A DNA stretch of 64,000 nucleotides. Source: Monoplex corrugatus (lineage: Eukaryota > Mollusca > Gastropoda > Littorinimorpha > Ranellidae). The notes under the pieces were generated by a model, which made no database searches, was not told the DNA's origin, and saw only the letters and a program-made list of their open reading frames with translations. The stretch's first letter is position 1; the number at the start of each line of letters is the position of its first letter. Where the stretch lies: positions 19,105,587-19,169,586 of the forward strand of contig CM060314.1 of assembly GCA_030674185.1 (NCBI GenBank), in the 5' to 3' direction. Below are positions 9,918 through 21,349 of the stretch, piece after piece. A program made the position numbers and the translations under genes.

Positions 9918-12685
9918 ACGCTTTCAGTCTATTGACTATCGTCATCACTTTCAGTCTATCAACATGATCACTTTCAGTCTATCAACATTATCAATTTCAA
10001 ACTATCGACATGATCACTTTCAGCCTATCAACATGATCACTTTCAGTCTATCAACATGATCACCTTCAGTCTATCGACATGATCACCTTCAGCCTATCAA
10101 CATGATCACTTTCAGTCTATCAACATGATCACCTTCAGTCTATCGACATGATCACCTTCAGCCTATCAACATGATCACTTCAGTGTATCGACATGATCAC
10201 CTTCAGCCTATCAACATGAATCACTTTCAGTCTATCGACATGATCACTTTCAGTCTATTGACATGATCACTTTCAGTGTATCGACATGATCACTTTCAGT
10301 CTATCGACATGATCACTTTCAGTCTATTGACATGATCACTTTCAGTGTATCAACATGATCACTTTCAGTCTATTGACATGATCACTTTCAGTCTATTGAC
10401 ATGATCACTTTCAGTCTATTGACATGATCACTTTCAGTCTATCAACATGATCACTTTCAGTCTATCGACATGATCACTTTCAGTCTATTGACATGATCAC
10501 TTTCATCTATCGACATGATCACTTTCAGTCTATTGACATGATCACTTTCAGTCTATCAACATGATCACTTTCAGTGTATCGACATGATCACTTTCATGTA
10601 TCAACGTGATCACTTTCAGTCTATCGACATGGTCACTTTCAGTCTATCAACATGATCACTTTCAGTGTATCAACGTGATCACTTTCAGTGTATCAACGTG
10701 ATCACTTTCAGTCTATCAACATGATCACTTTCAGTGTATCAACGTGATCACTTTCAGTCTATCGACATGGTCACTTTCAGTCTATCGACATGGTCACTTT
10801 CAGTGTATCGACATGATCACTTTCAGTGTATCACGTGATCACTTTCAGTCTATCAACATGATCACTTTCAGTGTATCAACATGATCACTTTCAGTGCATC
10901 AACGTGATCACTTTCAGTGTATCGACATGGTCACTTTCAGTCTATCAACATGATCACTTTCAGTGTATCAACATGATCACTTTCAGTGTATCAACGTGAT
11001 CACTTTCAGTCTATCGACATGGTCACTTTCAGTCTATCCACATGATCACTTTCAGTGTATCAACATGATCACTTTCAGTGTATCAACGTGATCACTTTCA
11101 GTCTATCAACATGATCACTTTCAGTCTATCGACATGATCACTTTCAGTGTATCGACATGATCACTTTCAGTCTATCGACATGATCACTTTCAGTCTATCG
11201 ACATGATCACTTTCAGTCTATCGACATGATCACTTTCAGTCTATCGACATGATCACTTTCAGTCTATTGACATGATCACTTTCAGTCTATTGACATGATC
11301 ACTTTCAGTCTATTGACATGATCACTTTCAGTCTATCGACATGATCACTTTCAGTCTATTGACATGATCACTTTCAGTCTATCGACATGATCACTTTCAG
11401 TGTATCGACATGATCACTTTCAGTGTATCAACGTGATCACTTTCAGTGTATCGACATGATCACTTTCAGTCTATCAACATGATCACTTTCAGTGTATCGA
11501 CATGATCACTTTCAGTGTATCAACATGATCACTTTCAGTGTATCGACATGGTCACTTTCAGTCTATTGACATGGTCATTTTCAGTCTATCAACGTGATCA
11601 CTTTCAGTGTATCGACATGATCACATTCAGTCTATTGACATGGTCACTTTCAGTGTATCGCATGATCACATTCAGTCTATCGACATGATCACCTTCAGTC
11701 TATTGACATGGTCACATTCAGTCTATTGACATGATCACTTTCAGTCTATCCGCATGATCACCTTCAGTCTATCGACAGGGTCACTTTCAGTCTATCGACA
11801 TGATCACTTTCAGTCTATCAACATGATCACCTTCAGTCTATCGACACGGTCACTTTCAGTCTATCGACATGATCACCTTCAGTCTATCAACATGATCACC
11901 TTCAGTCTATCGACATGGTCACCTTCAGTCTATCGACATGATCACCTTCAGTCTATCAACGTGATCACTTTCAGTCTATCCACATGATCACCTTCAGTCT
12001 ATCGACATGGTCACTTTCAGTCTATCGACATGATCACCTTCAGTCTATCAACATGATCACCTTCAGTCTATCGACACGGTCACTTTCAGTCTATTGACAT
12101 GCTGACATGGTCACTTTCAATCTATTGACATGATCATCTTCAGTCTATCGACACGGTCACTTTCAGTCTATTGACATGGTCACTTTCAGTCTATTGACAT
12201 GGTCACTTTCAATCTATTGACACGATCACTTTCAGTCTATTGACATGGTCACTTTCAGTCTATTGACATGGTCACTTTCAATCTATTGACATGGTCACTT
12301 TCAGTCTATTGACATGGTCACTTTCAGTCTATTGACATGATCACTTTCAATCAATTGACATGGTCACTTTCAATCAATTGACATGGTCACTTTATCGATA
12401 TGCTCTCTGTCAGTCTATAGGCATTGATTACTTTTAGTCTATTGGAACGATCACGACCATTTTCATCTATTAACACGATCACTTTCAGTCTATTGACATG
12501 GTCACTTTCAGTCTATTGACATGGTCACTTTCAGTCTATTGACATGGTCACTTTCAGTCTAATGACATGGTCACTTTATCGATATGCTCTCTGTCAGTCT
12601 ATAGGCATTGATTACTTTTAGTCTATTGGAACGATCACGACCATTTTCATTCTATTAACACGATCACTTTCAGTCTATTGACATG
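9918..12685. repeat. 23-bp minisatellite array
   Basis: About 120 head-to-tail units with consensus TATCGACATGATCACTTTCAG plus TC. Most units keep the palindrome TGATCA. Variants come in local runs: ACCTTCAG(C/T) at the left and again near 11750-12080, GTATCAACGTG in the middle (about 10590-11110), and TTGACATGG at the right (about 12160-12560). The unit is not a multiple of three, so short frames such as 11754-11987 rotate through all registers and are not coding. The array resumes after a LINE insertion as degenerate units at 13092-13205. Confidence 0.97.
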
Positions 12686-12690
12686 TTTGC
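12386..12690. repeat. higher-order duplication inside the minisatellite
   Basis: A diverged block containing TTATCGATATGCTCTCTGTC, CTATAGGCATTGATTAC and GGAACGATCACGACCATT occurs twice (about 12388-12490 and 12568-12675), separated by ordinary 23-bp units. This gives a duplicated period of roughly 180 bp. Confidence 0.8.
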
Positions 12691-12700
12691 TTTACAGTTT

Positions 12701-13080
12701 CATCATCATCATCAGGTGCAACGCCGCATGGCGTTGGCGATCATGGACTTCCATCTGTCTGTATCTCTTGTTGCCTCAAGCATCTCTTCCACCCTCTTTG
12801 TCTTCAGTCACTCTGCAAGTCCATCTAGTATCTTCTCCCTGGGTCTACGTGGTGCTCTCTTTCCCTCCAGCTTTCCCGTTGTGACCAGTGCTCTAATTCC
12901 CCTTTCCTCATAAAATGGCCTATAAAATGTTGCCTGTCTTTTCCTAATCTTCCTTATGAATGATCTTCTTGTGTCTGCCTCCATCAAGACTGTCTCATTT
13001 GTTTTCTGTGCTGTCCATGGAACTCTCAACATTCTTCTTAGAAACCACATCTCGGCTGCCTCAATCTTGTTCTGGCTTTG
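12701..13080 (-). mobile_element. RTE-like LINE 3' fragment inserted in minisatellite
   Basis: On the minus strand this encodes the C-terminal part of a LINE polyprotein (IEAAEMWFLRRMLRVPWTA, then KIRKRQATF, then a LEGKRAPRRPRE-like end) and finishes in a (GATGAT)n tail at 12701-12715. It is flanked by a perfect 15-bp direct repeat, TTTGCTTTACAGTTT, at 12686-12700 and 13077-13091. Part of the right copy (TTTGCTT) also matches the LINE itself, so the truncated 5' end joined through microhomology. Frames are shifted near 12890, so it is dead. Confidence 0.9.
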
Positions 13081-13091
13081 CTTTACAGTTT

Positions 13092-13205
13092 ACTGACATG
13101 ATTACTATCATTTAATTTCAGTCTGTCAATAGGGTCACTTTCAGACTATTGACAGACCACTTTCAGTCTATCGACACGATCACATTCAGTGTGTCGAGAA
13201 GATCA
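13092..13205. repeat. right-hand remainder of 23-bp minisatellite
   Basis: Degenerate units (TCAGTCTGTCAATAGGGTCAC and similar) continue beyond the LINE insertion, showing that the array was once continuous. Confidence 0.8.
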
Positions 13206-13256
13206 CTTTTACATGGACAGCGCGAAGCAGTTCAAACCCACCCACTATTTTCTCTG

Positions 13257-13270
13257 TTGTGTGTGTGTGT

Positions 13271-13344
<74 letters not shown>

Positions 13345-13360
13345 TGTGTGTGTGTGTGTA

Positions 13361-13392
<32 letters not shown>

Positions 13393-13417
13393 ATGTGTGA
13401 GTGTGTGTGTATGTGTG

Positions 13418-13451
<34 letters not shown>

Positions 13452-13606
13452 TAGTGTGTGTGTGAGTGTCTGTTGTGTGTAGTGTATGTGTGTGTGTTGT
13501 GTGGTGTGTGTATGTGTGTGGTGTTGAGTGTATGTGTGTGTGTGTGGTGTGTGGTGTGTGTGTGTGTGAGTGTGTGTTGTGTGTGATGTGTGTGTGTATG
13601 TGTGGA

Positions 13607-13639
<33 letters not shown>

Positions 13640-13803
13640 TGTGTGTGTGTGTGTGTTTGTAGTGTGTGTCTGTGTGTGTATGTGTGTGAGTGTGTGTTGT
13701 GATGTGTGTGGTGACTGTGTGTGTGTGTATGTGTGTGTGTATGTGTGTGTGTTGTGTGTGTGTGTGTGTGTGTGTGTTGTGTGTGTGTGTGTGTGTGTTG
13801 TTG
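13257..13803. repeat. interrupted (TG)n tract
   Basis: About 550 bp of TG repeats with TGTATG, TGTTG and TGAG interruptions. The long His/Thr frames on the minus strand are artefacts. Confidence 0.95.
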
Positions 13804-13959
13804 TTTGCCTTTGAAAGTGGAAACCAGAAGCATAGGAAATGGGAAAGAGAAGGGGGACTGAACTGACGAAACAAGACATGTCACGTCTCTGAAGGCTAAT
13901 ATTGCAGCAGAGTTTTTCTAGGGATACTATTTTGTGTGGCGTGGGTGTTTTTACATGCA

Positions 13960-14830
13960 CCAGGCCTCCCAATGCCAAATTAAAAAAAAAATCTCTGAAA
14001 ATCTGTGTGGGTTTGGAGGCATGCTCCCCCAGAAAATAGTGCAATCTGACGCAATCTGGCACAACTTTAGGCTTGTTTATGATCCTTTGTACTGAAGCAA
14101 ACAATTTATACACAATGTTGTCAGATTTCAAGAAAAATAATTTGGTGAGTATTTTTAATGTATTCTCCAACAACATTATACAACAACCTAGACTGAACAG
14201 CTTCAAGGTTCTTTGCAGTTTTCTGCCTCGTCTGGTGTTTCTTTGACTTGAAATAGTCTGAAAGTTTGTGGATGCCTGCTCAGCTATACTCATTTTTAAT
14301 TGACATCACAGCGGCGCAAGACACAGTTGACTATGCCAACCTCTGCTATTTTTGAAAGCCTTGTGCTCATTCCATGACATCAATTTTGCGTGAAATCCAC
14401 TCCCAACACCGCGTATTCTTGCAGTCTTTGTCAAACGTTTTTGCTTTGGCAGACCCTCTCCAGAATATGGATTCGAGACATGGTCACAATCCTCAAAAGT
14501 TTTGCAATCGATTCTGAAGGCAAACCGCGCCTGAAAAACAAAACAAAACAAACAAAAAAAACCAGCCAACAACAAAAAACAAACAAACCGGAAGTGACTT
14601 TGGCGGACAGGGATACAGGATTTATCCCCCTTCCCAAAGTTTCGTCGTCTGCTATGAGAGATCAAGAGACTGACAAACAGCCGACTGTATCCCAGAAGAA
14701 AAAAATTATCAGTCGAATGTTTTTTATTTTCTCGGAAAGCATATTATTTTCTAGGAAGCAGCCTGTTAAGTTTCTTAAAAACAACAAAAACAACAACAAC
14801 AACAACAAAAAACGGGAAAATTGGGAGCCT
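13960..14830. repeat. dispersed repeat, copy 2
   Basis: Second copy of the element at 380-1110. It carries about 115 bp (roughly 14534-14650) not present in copy 1: an A-rich stretch, then GGAAGTGACTTTGGCGGACA and on to AAGTTTCGTCG. The sequence resumes with the shared GAGAGATCAA. That block may be a separate small insertion. Copy 2 ends in an (AAC)n tract near 14790. Confidence 0.75.
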
Positions 14831-15970
14831 AGATTCACAGATGGGTGCTGCACGTCAGACCTCAGTTTATGCTCACATCTGAAAAACTGGCGTCTAGATC
14901 ACACTTGAAGGTCTAGTTTTCTTTTGTCATAAGAGGACGGGTGCCTCCCTCCTGGTGGGTTAAGGATAGAGATTTGCCCGATGTCTTTGCTTAACATGCG
15001 TGCAGACTTGTGCATGCCTATAATAATATTCTTGATGTGCATACGCACGCAGAACATCAAATAGGTACGTTACAGATCCTACTAATCATGTCAGTGTGGC
15101 TTGTGGAAACATGAATACATCCAGCATGAACACCAACCGGAGATGGAGTATGCAGACAGTGCAGCAGCATACCGCCTGTACAGGGAGAGAAAAGATTCCA
15201 CCCCACTCCTATTATGTGTCTTCAGAGCCTTCTTTCTGCAACTGTTCTGTACGTTTTGGACTAAGGTAGATAATCATCCTTGTTGCACTTGCCGGATCGA
15301 CATTTATCTCCCTTCCTACTCTTCGCGTGCAACATTTTGCTATCATTACTTCTTCTTTGTCTGTTTCTTTTTATTTTATTTCTTGCCTTTCTTTCTTTTT
15401 TTTTTTTTTTTACCTGTCCACGCAATACTGATTTTGTAGCTGTACATTTTTTTTGCCTTTATGCTTGCTATTTTCCCTCCTTTTCTCCTTTCTCTAAGTG
15501 TTTTGTCAGGCGTTGCAATGATGTCTTCGTGAGGCAGGATGGAGTCACCGACATGTTGAATGGTTTGTTCTGCGTTATGGATGGATGGTGTTGCAGTATG
15601 TTGCTTTATGGGTCATCCTCCTTAACGATGTTGTGTGGCTGAAACATGGTCTCTGTTTTACTCTTCTCTGATGTGAAACCCTGACAGTTACTTGGTACTT
15701 ACAGTACGCTGGTCCATGTTCACGCTGGTTGTCTGGATTCTTTGGCAACAGCCGTGGGGACTCAAGATCCCGTGCCTTGAGTTCAATCCTAGCCTGATTA
15801 TCTCAATGTTTAACATCATTCTGGTGATGCCAGCTTATGATGTTTCAAAGGTCATTTCTCTTCCTCAACACCTCCCCTTTTCAAGACTTTACCAACCCAT
15901 AGAGCAACCACCGAAAGTCGTTCATTGTGTGATTCTCAGCCCTTTCACTTTTCTAGTTCCTACTCATGTG
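14831..15970. other. no gene seen
   Basis: Mixed sequence with a poly-T run (15388-15412). Frames at 15101-15642 and 15692-16435 have no recognisable domain, and the latter runs into simple repeats. Confidence 0.45.
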
Positions 15971-15974
15971 CCTC

Positions 15975-16285
15975 TGCGACAATCTCGTTCTCTCTCTTTC
16001 GCTCCCTCTCTTCGCTCTCTCTCTTGCCTCTCTCTCTCTCTCTCTTCGCTCTCTCTCTCGCTCTCTCTCTCGCTCTCTCTCGCTCTCTCTCTCCTCTCTC
16101 TCGCTCTCTCTCTCTCCTCTCTGCTCTGTCTTCCTTGTCGTGTGGTGCGTATGCGTATGTGTCAAATTAAAACAAAACACAGACAAATTTTCTTTTGCTG
16201 TGTCCTCTCTCTCTGTCTCTCTCTCTCTTTCTGTTGTCTGTTCTGTCTGTCTGTGTGTGTGTGTGTGTGTGTGGTGTGTGTGGTG
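15975..16285. repeat. (CT)n and (TG)n microsatellites
   Basis: CTCTCT blocks broken by CG (15985-16125), CT again at 16203-16235, then TG/GTG to 16310 with a CGCGCGCG patch at about 16298-16305. Confidence 0.93.
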
Positions 16286-16370
16286 TGTCGTGTGGGCGCG
16301 CGCGCGTGTGTTTCAGGCTTTGTTAAAATAAGAAACTGGGATAAGAGCTTCATAGCTGATGGCGTACATC

Positions 16371-16430
16371 AAACAACAAACAAACAAACAAACAAACAAA
16401 CAAACAAACAAACAAACAAACAAACACAGT
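16371..16430. repeat. (CAAA)n microsatellite
   Basis: About 14 clean CAAA tetranucleotide units. Confidence 0.97.
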
Positions 16431-16529
16431 TTTGAGTAACATCAACCAGTTCTCACAAATATCACTTTTGAACGTTGAAGAGAAAATCTCGAAATGTATC
16501 ATTTCCCAAAGAACATAAGAACATCCAAG

Positions 16530-17060
16530 AAGTGCTGAAGAAGTGCTTTCAGTGCGGTTCTCGTCAAAGGACTACATGAAGAATGGAACATTTTGGAAAT
16601 TGGCATAGCAATGGGCTGGATCCAAGCCAAAGTCCTTACCAAAGAGTTGAGAGCAAGGGGGCTGATAAGCACACATCTGCTTATGGTTTCAGGGAACAGT
16701 TCTTGAAATCTGGGAAGGAAAGGACCAGAGCCTTAAAGGCAAAGGCATAAGCAGTTGAAAAGAGTTCCAGCTAAATCTGGTCGAGGAAGAACAAAAGTAA
16801 ACTTCAGAAAGCTTAACATTTCCTAATGTACAGGAGGAGTTCGAAAACGTAGTGGTTAACATTCATCACAAGGGTGATTTAACCTTGAGGCGCCCGACTA
16901 CCTTGGATGCACGGATTCAGACCCAGGTGAAAGAAGAAATGGCGACAGCAAAAAGACATCCACTTCTCATGACCTGGATGCCGCCCGGCCCCCTTAGACT
17001 GTAAAGAGTTCAGGGCTGAAACAACATCTCTCCCCAGGGTTTCTTTCTACCAACAGAAGA
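16530..17060 (+). pseudogene. internally deleted copy of the RLE-type LINE
   Basis: Reads in the opposite direction to the copy at 3136-5906. An RT piece around GIAMG (16600-16612) jumps directly to the C-terminal endonuclease region (about 16625 on), whose tail parallels SGKKRTRALKAMAEAAERSS and WARRNQKSEL of the other copy with many changes. Then come the stop, a decayed tRNA-like stretch, and the shared 3' UTR blocks at 16965-17052. Roughly 1.6 kb of coding sequence is missing. Stops and frameshifts make it a pseudogene. Confidence 0.8.
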
Positions 17061-17139
17061 GTGACAGGCAGAAGCAGAACCCACAGCCGCAGGACCTCTT
17101 CGGATGCAGCACCTGTGGAAGAACATACGCCTCCGGAAT

Positions 17140-17330
17140 TAGTCTTGTCCCACATACCAGTGTGGTCCTAGTCTTCCCAATGAGCCTATTGTACTCCCAA
17201 CTCTGGGTAGGAGCCGGTTAGAGCCGAAAAATCCCACAATGATTTTTGAAGGTACTGACGGGGATTCGAACCCACAACCTTCCAGTCGGTAGTCCGCTGT
17301 GCTAACCACTACACCACGGCGACTGGTCGT
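17140..17330 (-). mobile_element. tRNA-headed SINE
   Basis: On the minus strand, TAGTGGTTAGCAC (17299-17311) is a good A box, and GGTTCGAATCC (17262-17272) is a perfect B box. A non-tRNA body follows down to about 17140. On the plus strand just before it (17090-17145) there is CSTCGRTYASGISLVPH, a zinc-finger-like coding remnant probably from a neighbouring LINE. No target duplication was identified. Confidence 0.65.
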
Positions 17331-17630
17331 TTAACATATCACTTAGTAAGGGTCCATCATTAGCAATGAGGGATCCAAGCCAGAAAGCATCTCAAGTACA
17401 ACAAAAGAAAACACCAGCAGTGTCTGGGCTGAAACCTGTATGGAAGGACAAGAACATCTCCATGAAACACAACATCAGGCTCTCGCATGCACTAGCATGA
17501 TCCATCTTCCATCTTTCTTTTTTTTTTAACTTGTTTTTATTTATTTTCAAATATATAGTTTTTTCAAACATCTTGAAATGTACACGATGCATAATCAACA
17601 GATCTAATAAAATGTAGAAAGAAAAAAGCA
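17331..17630. other. no gene seen
   Basis: Short unique stretch with a poly-T run at 17517-17528. Nothing recognised. Confidence 0.5.
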
Positions 17631-17635
17631 TTCAT

Positions 17636-17965
17636 TGCAATATGTATATATGCATAAATACATATACATATCCGTACACAAAAATATACAACATATACAT
17701 ATGTATATAGACATACATATACATATGCATACACACATCTGCATATACAACCATACATATACATACGTACATACACATACATACATACATATATATATAT
17801 ACACATACAATCACAAACAATATACATATATGTATACACATACAAACATACACGTACACACATAGACACATAGACACATACATATATACATACACAAACA
17901 ACATAATAAAACATATAATATACAACATATACATATACATACATATACATGTACATTCATATGTC
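17636..17965. repeat. cryptic (CATA)n tract
   Basis: Irregular ATACAT/ATATAC repeats. The Tyr/Met/Cys-rich frames across it are artefacts. Confidence 0.9.
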
Positions 17966-18058
17966 TAACTAAAGCATATGAAGAGATATAGATAAATTCG
18001 CATTTTAAGAAGAAAATTACGCGAATGTATATATGAAACAATAGGGGGAAAAATCACA

Positions 18059-18178
<120 letters not shown>

Positions 18179-18234
18179 AATATATAATCAAGTAAACAAA
18201 AAACAAATAATTTGACGAACAATATCGAAATCCA

Positions 18235-18660
18235 TTTTCCATCTTTCTGTATTCTTGCGAGACGTAGACCATTACAGTAGACTTGGACAGACGCATGCAA
18301 AGCATAGTAATAAGATGTTATGGCAAGACACTAAACATCAGATACACTGATCATATCACCGATAAACTACCGTGTCAAACCATCAAGCAGCACACTGACC
18401 CATGTGAATATGAAGGCATCAGTTAAGAAAAGAAAACTACGTTGGTGTGGCAGTGTGACGACATCCATGGCAATGCTATATCAATTGTCCTGTCAACCGT
18501 TGAGGAAGAGAGAATGAGTGGAAGGAAAACATGGCAGGGAATTTGCCGAATGGACAGAGAAGCCATTTGCAGAGACCAGGCTTTGGCACACAACCGACAG
18601 CGCTAGAGGAATCTGGTGAACAGTTCTTTTGTGCACTGTCCCAGTGACTCTTAACGGAGT
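18235..18660 (+). pseudogene. LINE C-terminal remnant with (GAA)n tail
   Basis: The plus strand reads LYSCETWT-like sequence at 18255, an RRMQ...CYGKTLNIRYTDH segment at 18290-18350, then KRKLRWCG, GRKTWQGI and a RNLVNSSFV end, in several frames. This is the usual C-terminal tail of an endonuclease/reverse-transcriptase LINE. It runs straight into a long GAA tract, which may have grown from the element's own 3' tail. Confidence 0.65.
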
Positions 18661-18865
18661 TAAGGGAGAAGAAGAAAAAAAGAAGAAGAAGACGAAGAAG
18701 AAGAAGAAGAAGAAGAAGAAGAAGAAGAAGAAGAAGAAGAAGAAGAAGAAGAAGAAGAAGAAGAAGAAGAAGAAGAAGAACAACAACAACAACAACAACA
18801 ACAAGAACAGAAAAGAACAAAAGAAGAAAGAAGAAGAACAAGAAGAAGAACAAGAAGAAGAAAAG
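18661..18865. repeat. (GAA)n/(CAA)n microsatellite
   Basis: About 40 GAA units, then CAACAA and AAGAAC variants. Poly-Lys, poly-Phe and poly-Leu frames are artefacts. Confidence 0.97.
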
Positions 18866-19185
18866 AAGTCGCTAATTGTTACTGTATTATTCGTCAGATT
18901 GTTGAGACGTTCATATCTCTCCAAGTTGGAATGTCTGAAGCAATATATCAAAATAACTTGTGCTACGTGTTTAAAATGACACCTCCAATGTTTGTTTTCA
19001 AATGCATATGCAAATACAACTACAACTACAAATACAAATACAGATTTTGCAGGTCATAAGACCCATGAAAGACAATATGGATAACTGAGCAAACCATATA
19101 AATGCGAGTGAGATATTTTTGATATACGATTAATAACACAGCATTTCACACCTACAGGCCATTTACCTCGTTGCTGATTGTCAAC
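18866..19185. other. no gene seen
   Basis: AT-rich unique sequence with a short (ACAAAT)n patch near 19018-19045. Confidence 0.5.
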
Positions 19186-19615
19186 ACTACCTCAACCGAC
19201 ACCCATGCAGGTACAAGCCGTCAGGTAAAAGAAAGTGGTTAAATTACACCAGCACTTATTTGCTTATGCTTAAAGACCATCTCTGATCCCTAGGCTCTCG
19301 CTTATATTATGAATACGTGTGCAGTTGTGTGTGTACCCTCCGCTCTGCCTCCGATCCTCTGACTTTTCGCTTTCCACGCACTAAGCTCAATACCTATGGT
19401 CCACGAGCCTTCTCTGTTTCTGGTCCACTCTCCTGGAACAAACTTCCGCTCTCTGTCCGTCAGCAACCTACTTTTGTCTCCTTCAAGTCCGCTCTCAAAA
19501 CTTACCTTTTCTCCACTGCATAAAATCCTGACCTCACTCAACCCCCTCTGCAGCCTGTCTCTACTGGGAGGGAATCACATTGTAATATATAATTGTATAT
19601 AACATGCTCTCTATA
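19186..19615 (+). pseudogene. CR1-like LINE 3' end, copy 1
   Basis: From 19330 the plus strand reads LRSASDPLTFRFPRTKLN, then GPRAFSVSGPLSWNKLPLSV, then FKSALKTYLF and a stop. This is the conserved C-terminus of CR1/L2-group reverse transcriptase proteins (fold near the end, WN.LP motif). The 3' UTR ends with ATTGTAATATATAATTG. A nearly identical end lies at 62764-63132, with or without one extra base in the LRSA segment. Only the 3' end is present, so the copy is 5'-truncated. Confidence 0.8.
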
Positions 19616-19651
19616 ATTTTCCATTGCTTTTATTCTTTCTCCCATTTATAG

Positions 19652-19790
<139 letters not shown>

Positions 19791-20065
19791 TCTGTTTCAG
19801 CGCTTAGATTTGATTTTATCAAGATTTTGCGCTATATAAATATTGTAATTATAATTATTATTGTGTTTATGTGCAGGCGCATAAGTCTGTTTTGCGTTCA
19901 TCCAAGGAGATGGATAGAAAATACAACCCTCTTGGAGAGGGTTAAGTGAGAAAAATCATCCAGCACCACATCGGTTGTGAGTCATAGGCAAATAGTCCTC
20001 TTGTTGCACTGATCAATATTGTACGCTGAGTTTTAAATGTCAGCTTTAGTAGTGATAAATCACGT
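19791..20065. other. no gene seen
   Basis: Unique sequence between two TG tracts. A TTTCAG follows the first tract, but no coding exon is supported. Confidence 0.5.
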
Positions 20066-20096
20066 GTGTTTTGTGTGTGTGTGTGTGTTGTGTGTG

Positions 20097-20144
<48 letters not shown>

Positions 20145-20278
20145 TGATGTGTGTGCGTGTGTGTGTGCGCCCGTGCGCACATGTGTATGTGTGTGTAATG
20201 CGTATATGTATGTGTACGAGTATATGTACATATCGAGTGGTCTGTATGTATGTATGTGCAAATGAGTTGGTGTGTTTG

Positions 20279-20317
<39 letters not shown>

Positions 20318-20322
20318 AGAGA

Positions 20323-20380
<58 letters not shown>

Positions 20381-20430
20381 TAGAAAGAAGAAAAAGAACA
20401 AGAAAAAGAGAGACAGAGAGAAAATGTTTC
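20066..20430. repeat. (TG)n then (GA)n microsatellites
   Basis: TG tract at 20066-20150, mixed TGTA at 20165-20260, then GA/GATA at 20283-20420. Confidence 0.95.
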
Positions 20431-20689
20431 ATAAATCAAACGCACGCACACACATAAACTCTCACACACACACACCATCACCATCTCCACCACTACACGC
20501 ACACACACACATATGTACGCACGCGCACACACATAAATCAGCTTATTACATGCAAGATATATTTTGCTCTATTTTGGGTTCTCATGACAAGGAATAGAAT
20601 TCTGATTTACAACATACAGGCACACGCACCTCTCTCCTCCCCCCTAAACACACGTAGTATTCTTTTTTCATGTAGTCATATAGCTTATA

Positions 20690-20765
20690 CAGATTGGGGG
20701 AGGGAGAGAGGGAGAGAGAGACACACACAGACAGAGACAGATAGACAGAAAGACAAAGAATATGA

Positions 20766-20815
<50 letters not shown>

Positions 20816-20822
20816 AGAGATT
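20690..20822. repeat. (GA)n microsatellite
   Basis: GA blocks with ACACAGACAGA interruptions, then about 25 clean GA units. Confidence 0.95.
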
Positions 20823-21099
20823 GGTTCAAGCCAAGAAGAGGTAGGTCTTAAAGAACTATAAGAAAAAAAAATACTAATAACAGTATGCCCCGCCCCTGTC
20901 ACCACCACTCTCCACCATTCCAACACACACACATATATATTAGACTGATGAGACAACGCCCCAGTTGCATACATACATATATATATATATATATTGTCAC
21001 TCGGCATACGACGACAACATCTGTTGCTCCTTTCGCAATAACAAGGAATCTTCTCACATGAACGGCAACCAGTAGCGGACAAAGAACAGCTCTGTACCC

Positions 21100-21100
<1 letters not shown>
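20823..21100. other. unassigned stretch upstream of receptor gene
   Basis: Includes a short (AT)n at about 20975-20992. It could hold the promoter or first non-coding exon of the receptor gene, but no core element is convincing. Confidence 0.35.
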
Positions 21101-21181
<81 letters not shown>

Positions 21182-21203
21182 GTGTGTGTGTGTGTGTGTG
21201 CAG
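21101..21203. repeat. (GA)n-(TG)n next to first coding exon
   Basis: About 40 GA units and 10 TG units, ending in CAG about 125 bp before the receptor exon. Confidence 0.95.
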
Positions 21204-21349
21204 TGCATGTAATAATCCTCAGTGTATCAATTTTTTGAAAGTTCAGAAGTTTATTTCCAACAGTCAAAAGAAAACATTGGAGTAACAAAATTAATACGAC
21301 AGTTTTTTTTTTCACCCATCTTCTGTCAGAGGATAAAATTTCCGACGAA

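Noticed and set aside
9918..12690. CRISPR-like array
   Set aside because: Units are contiguous 23-mers with no spacers, and the sequence is animal nuclear DNA.
18476..18979. Poly-Leu/Phe/Lys frames
   Set aside because: Translation of the (GAA)n tract. Only the LINE remnant to its left is meaningful.
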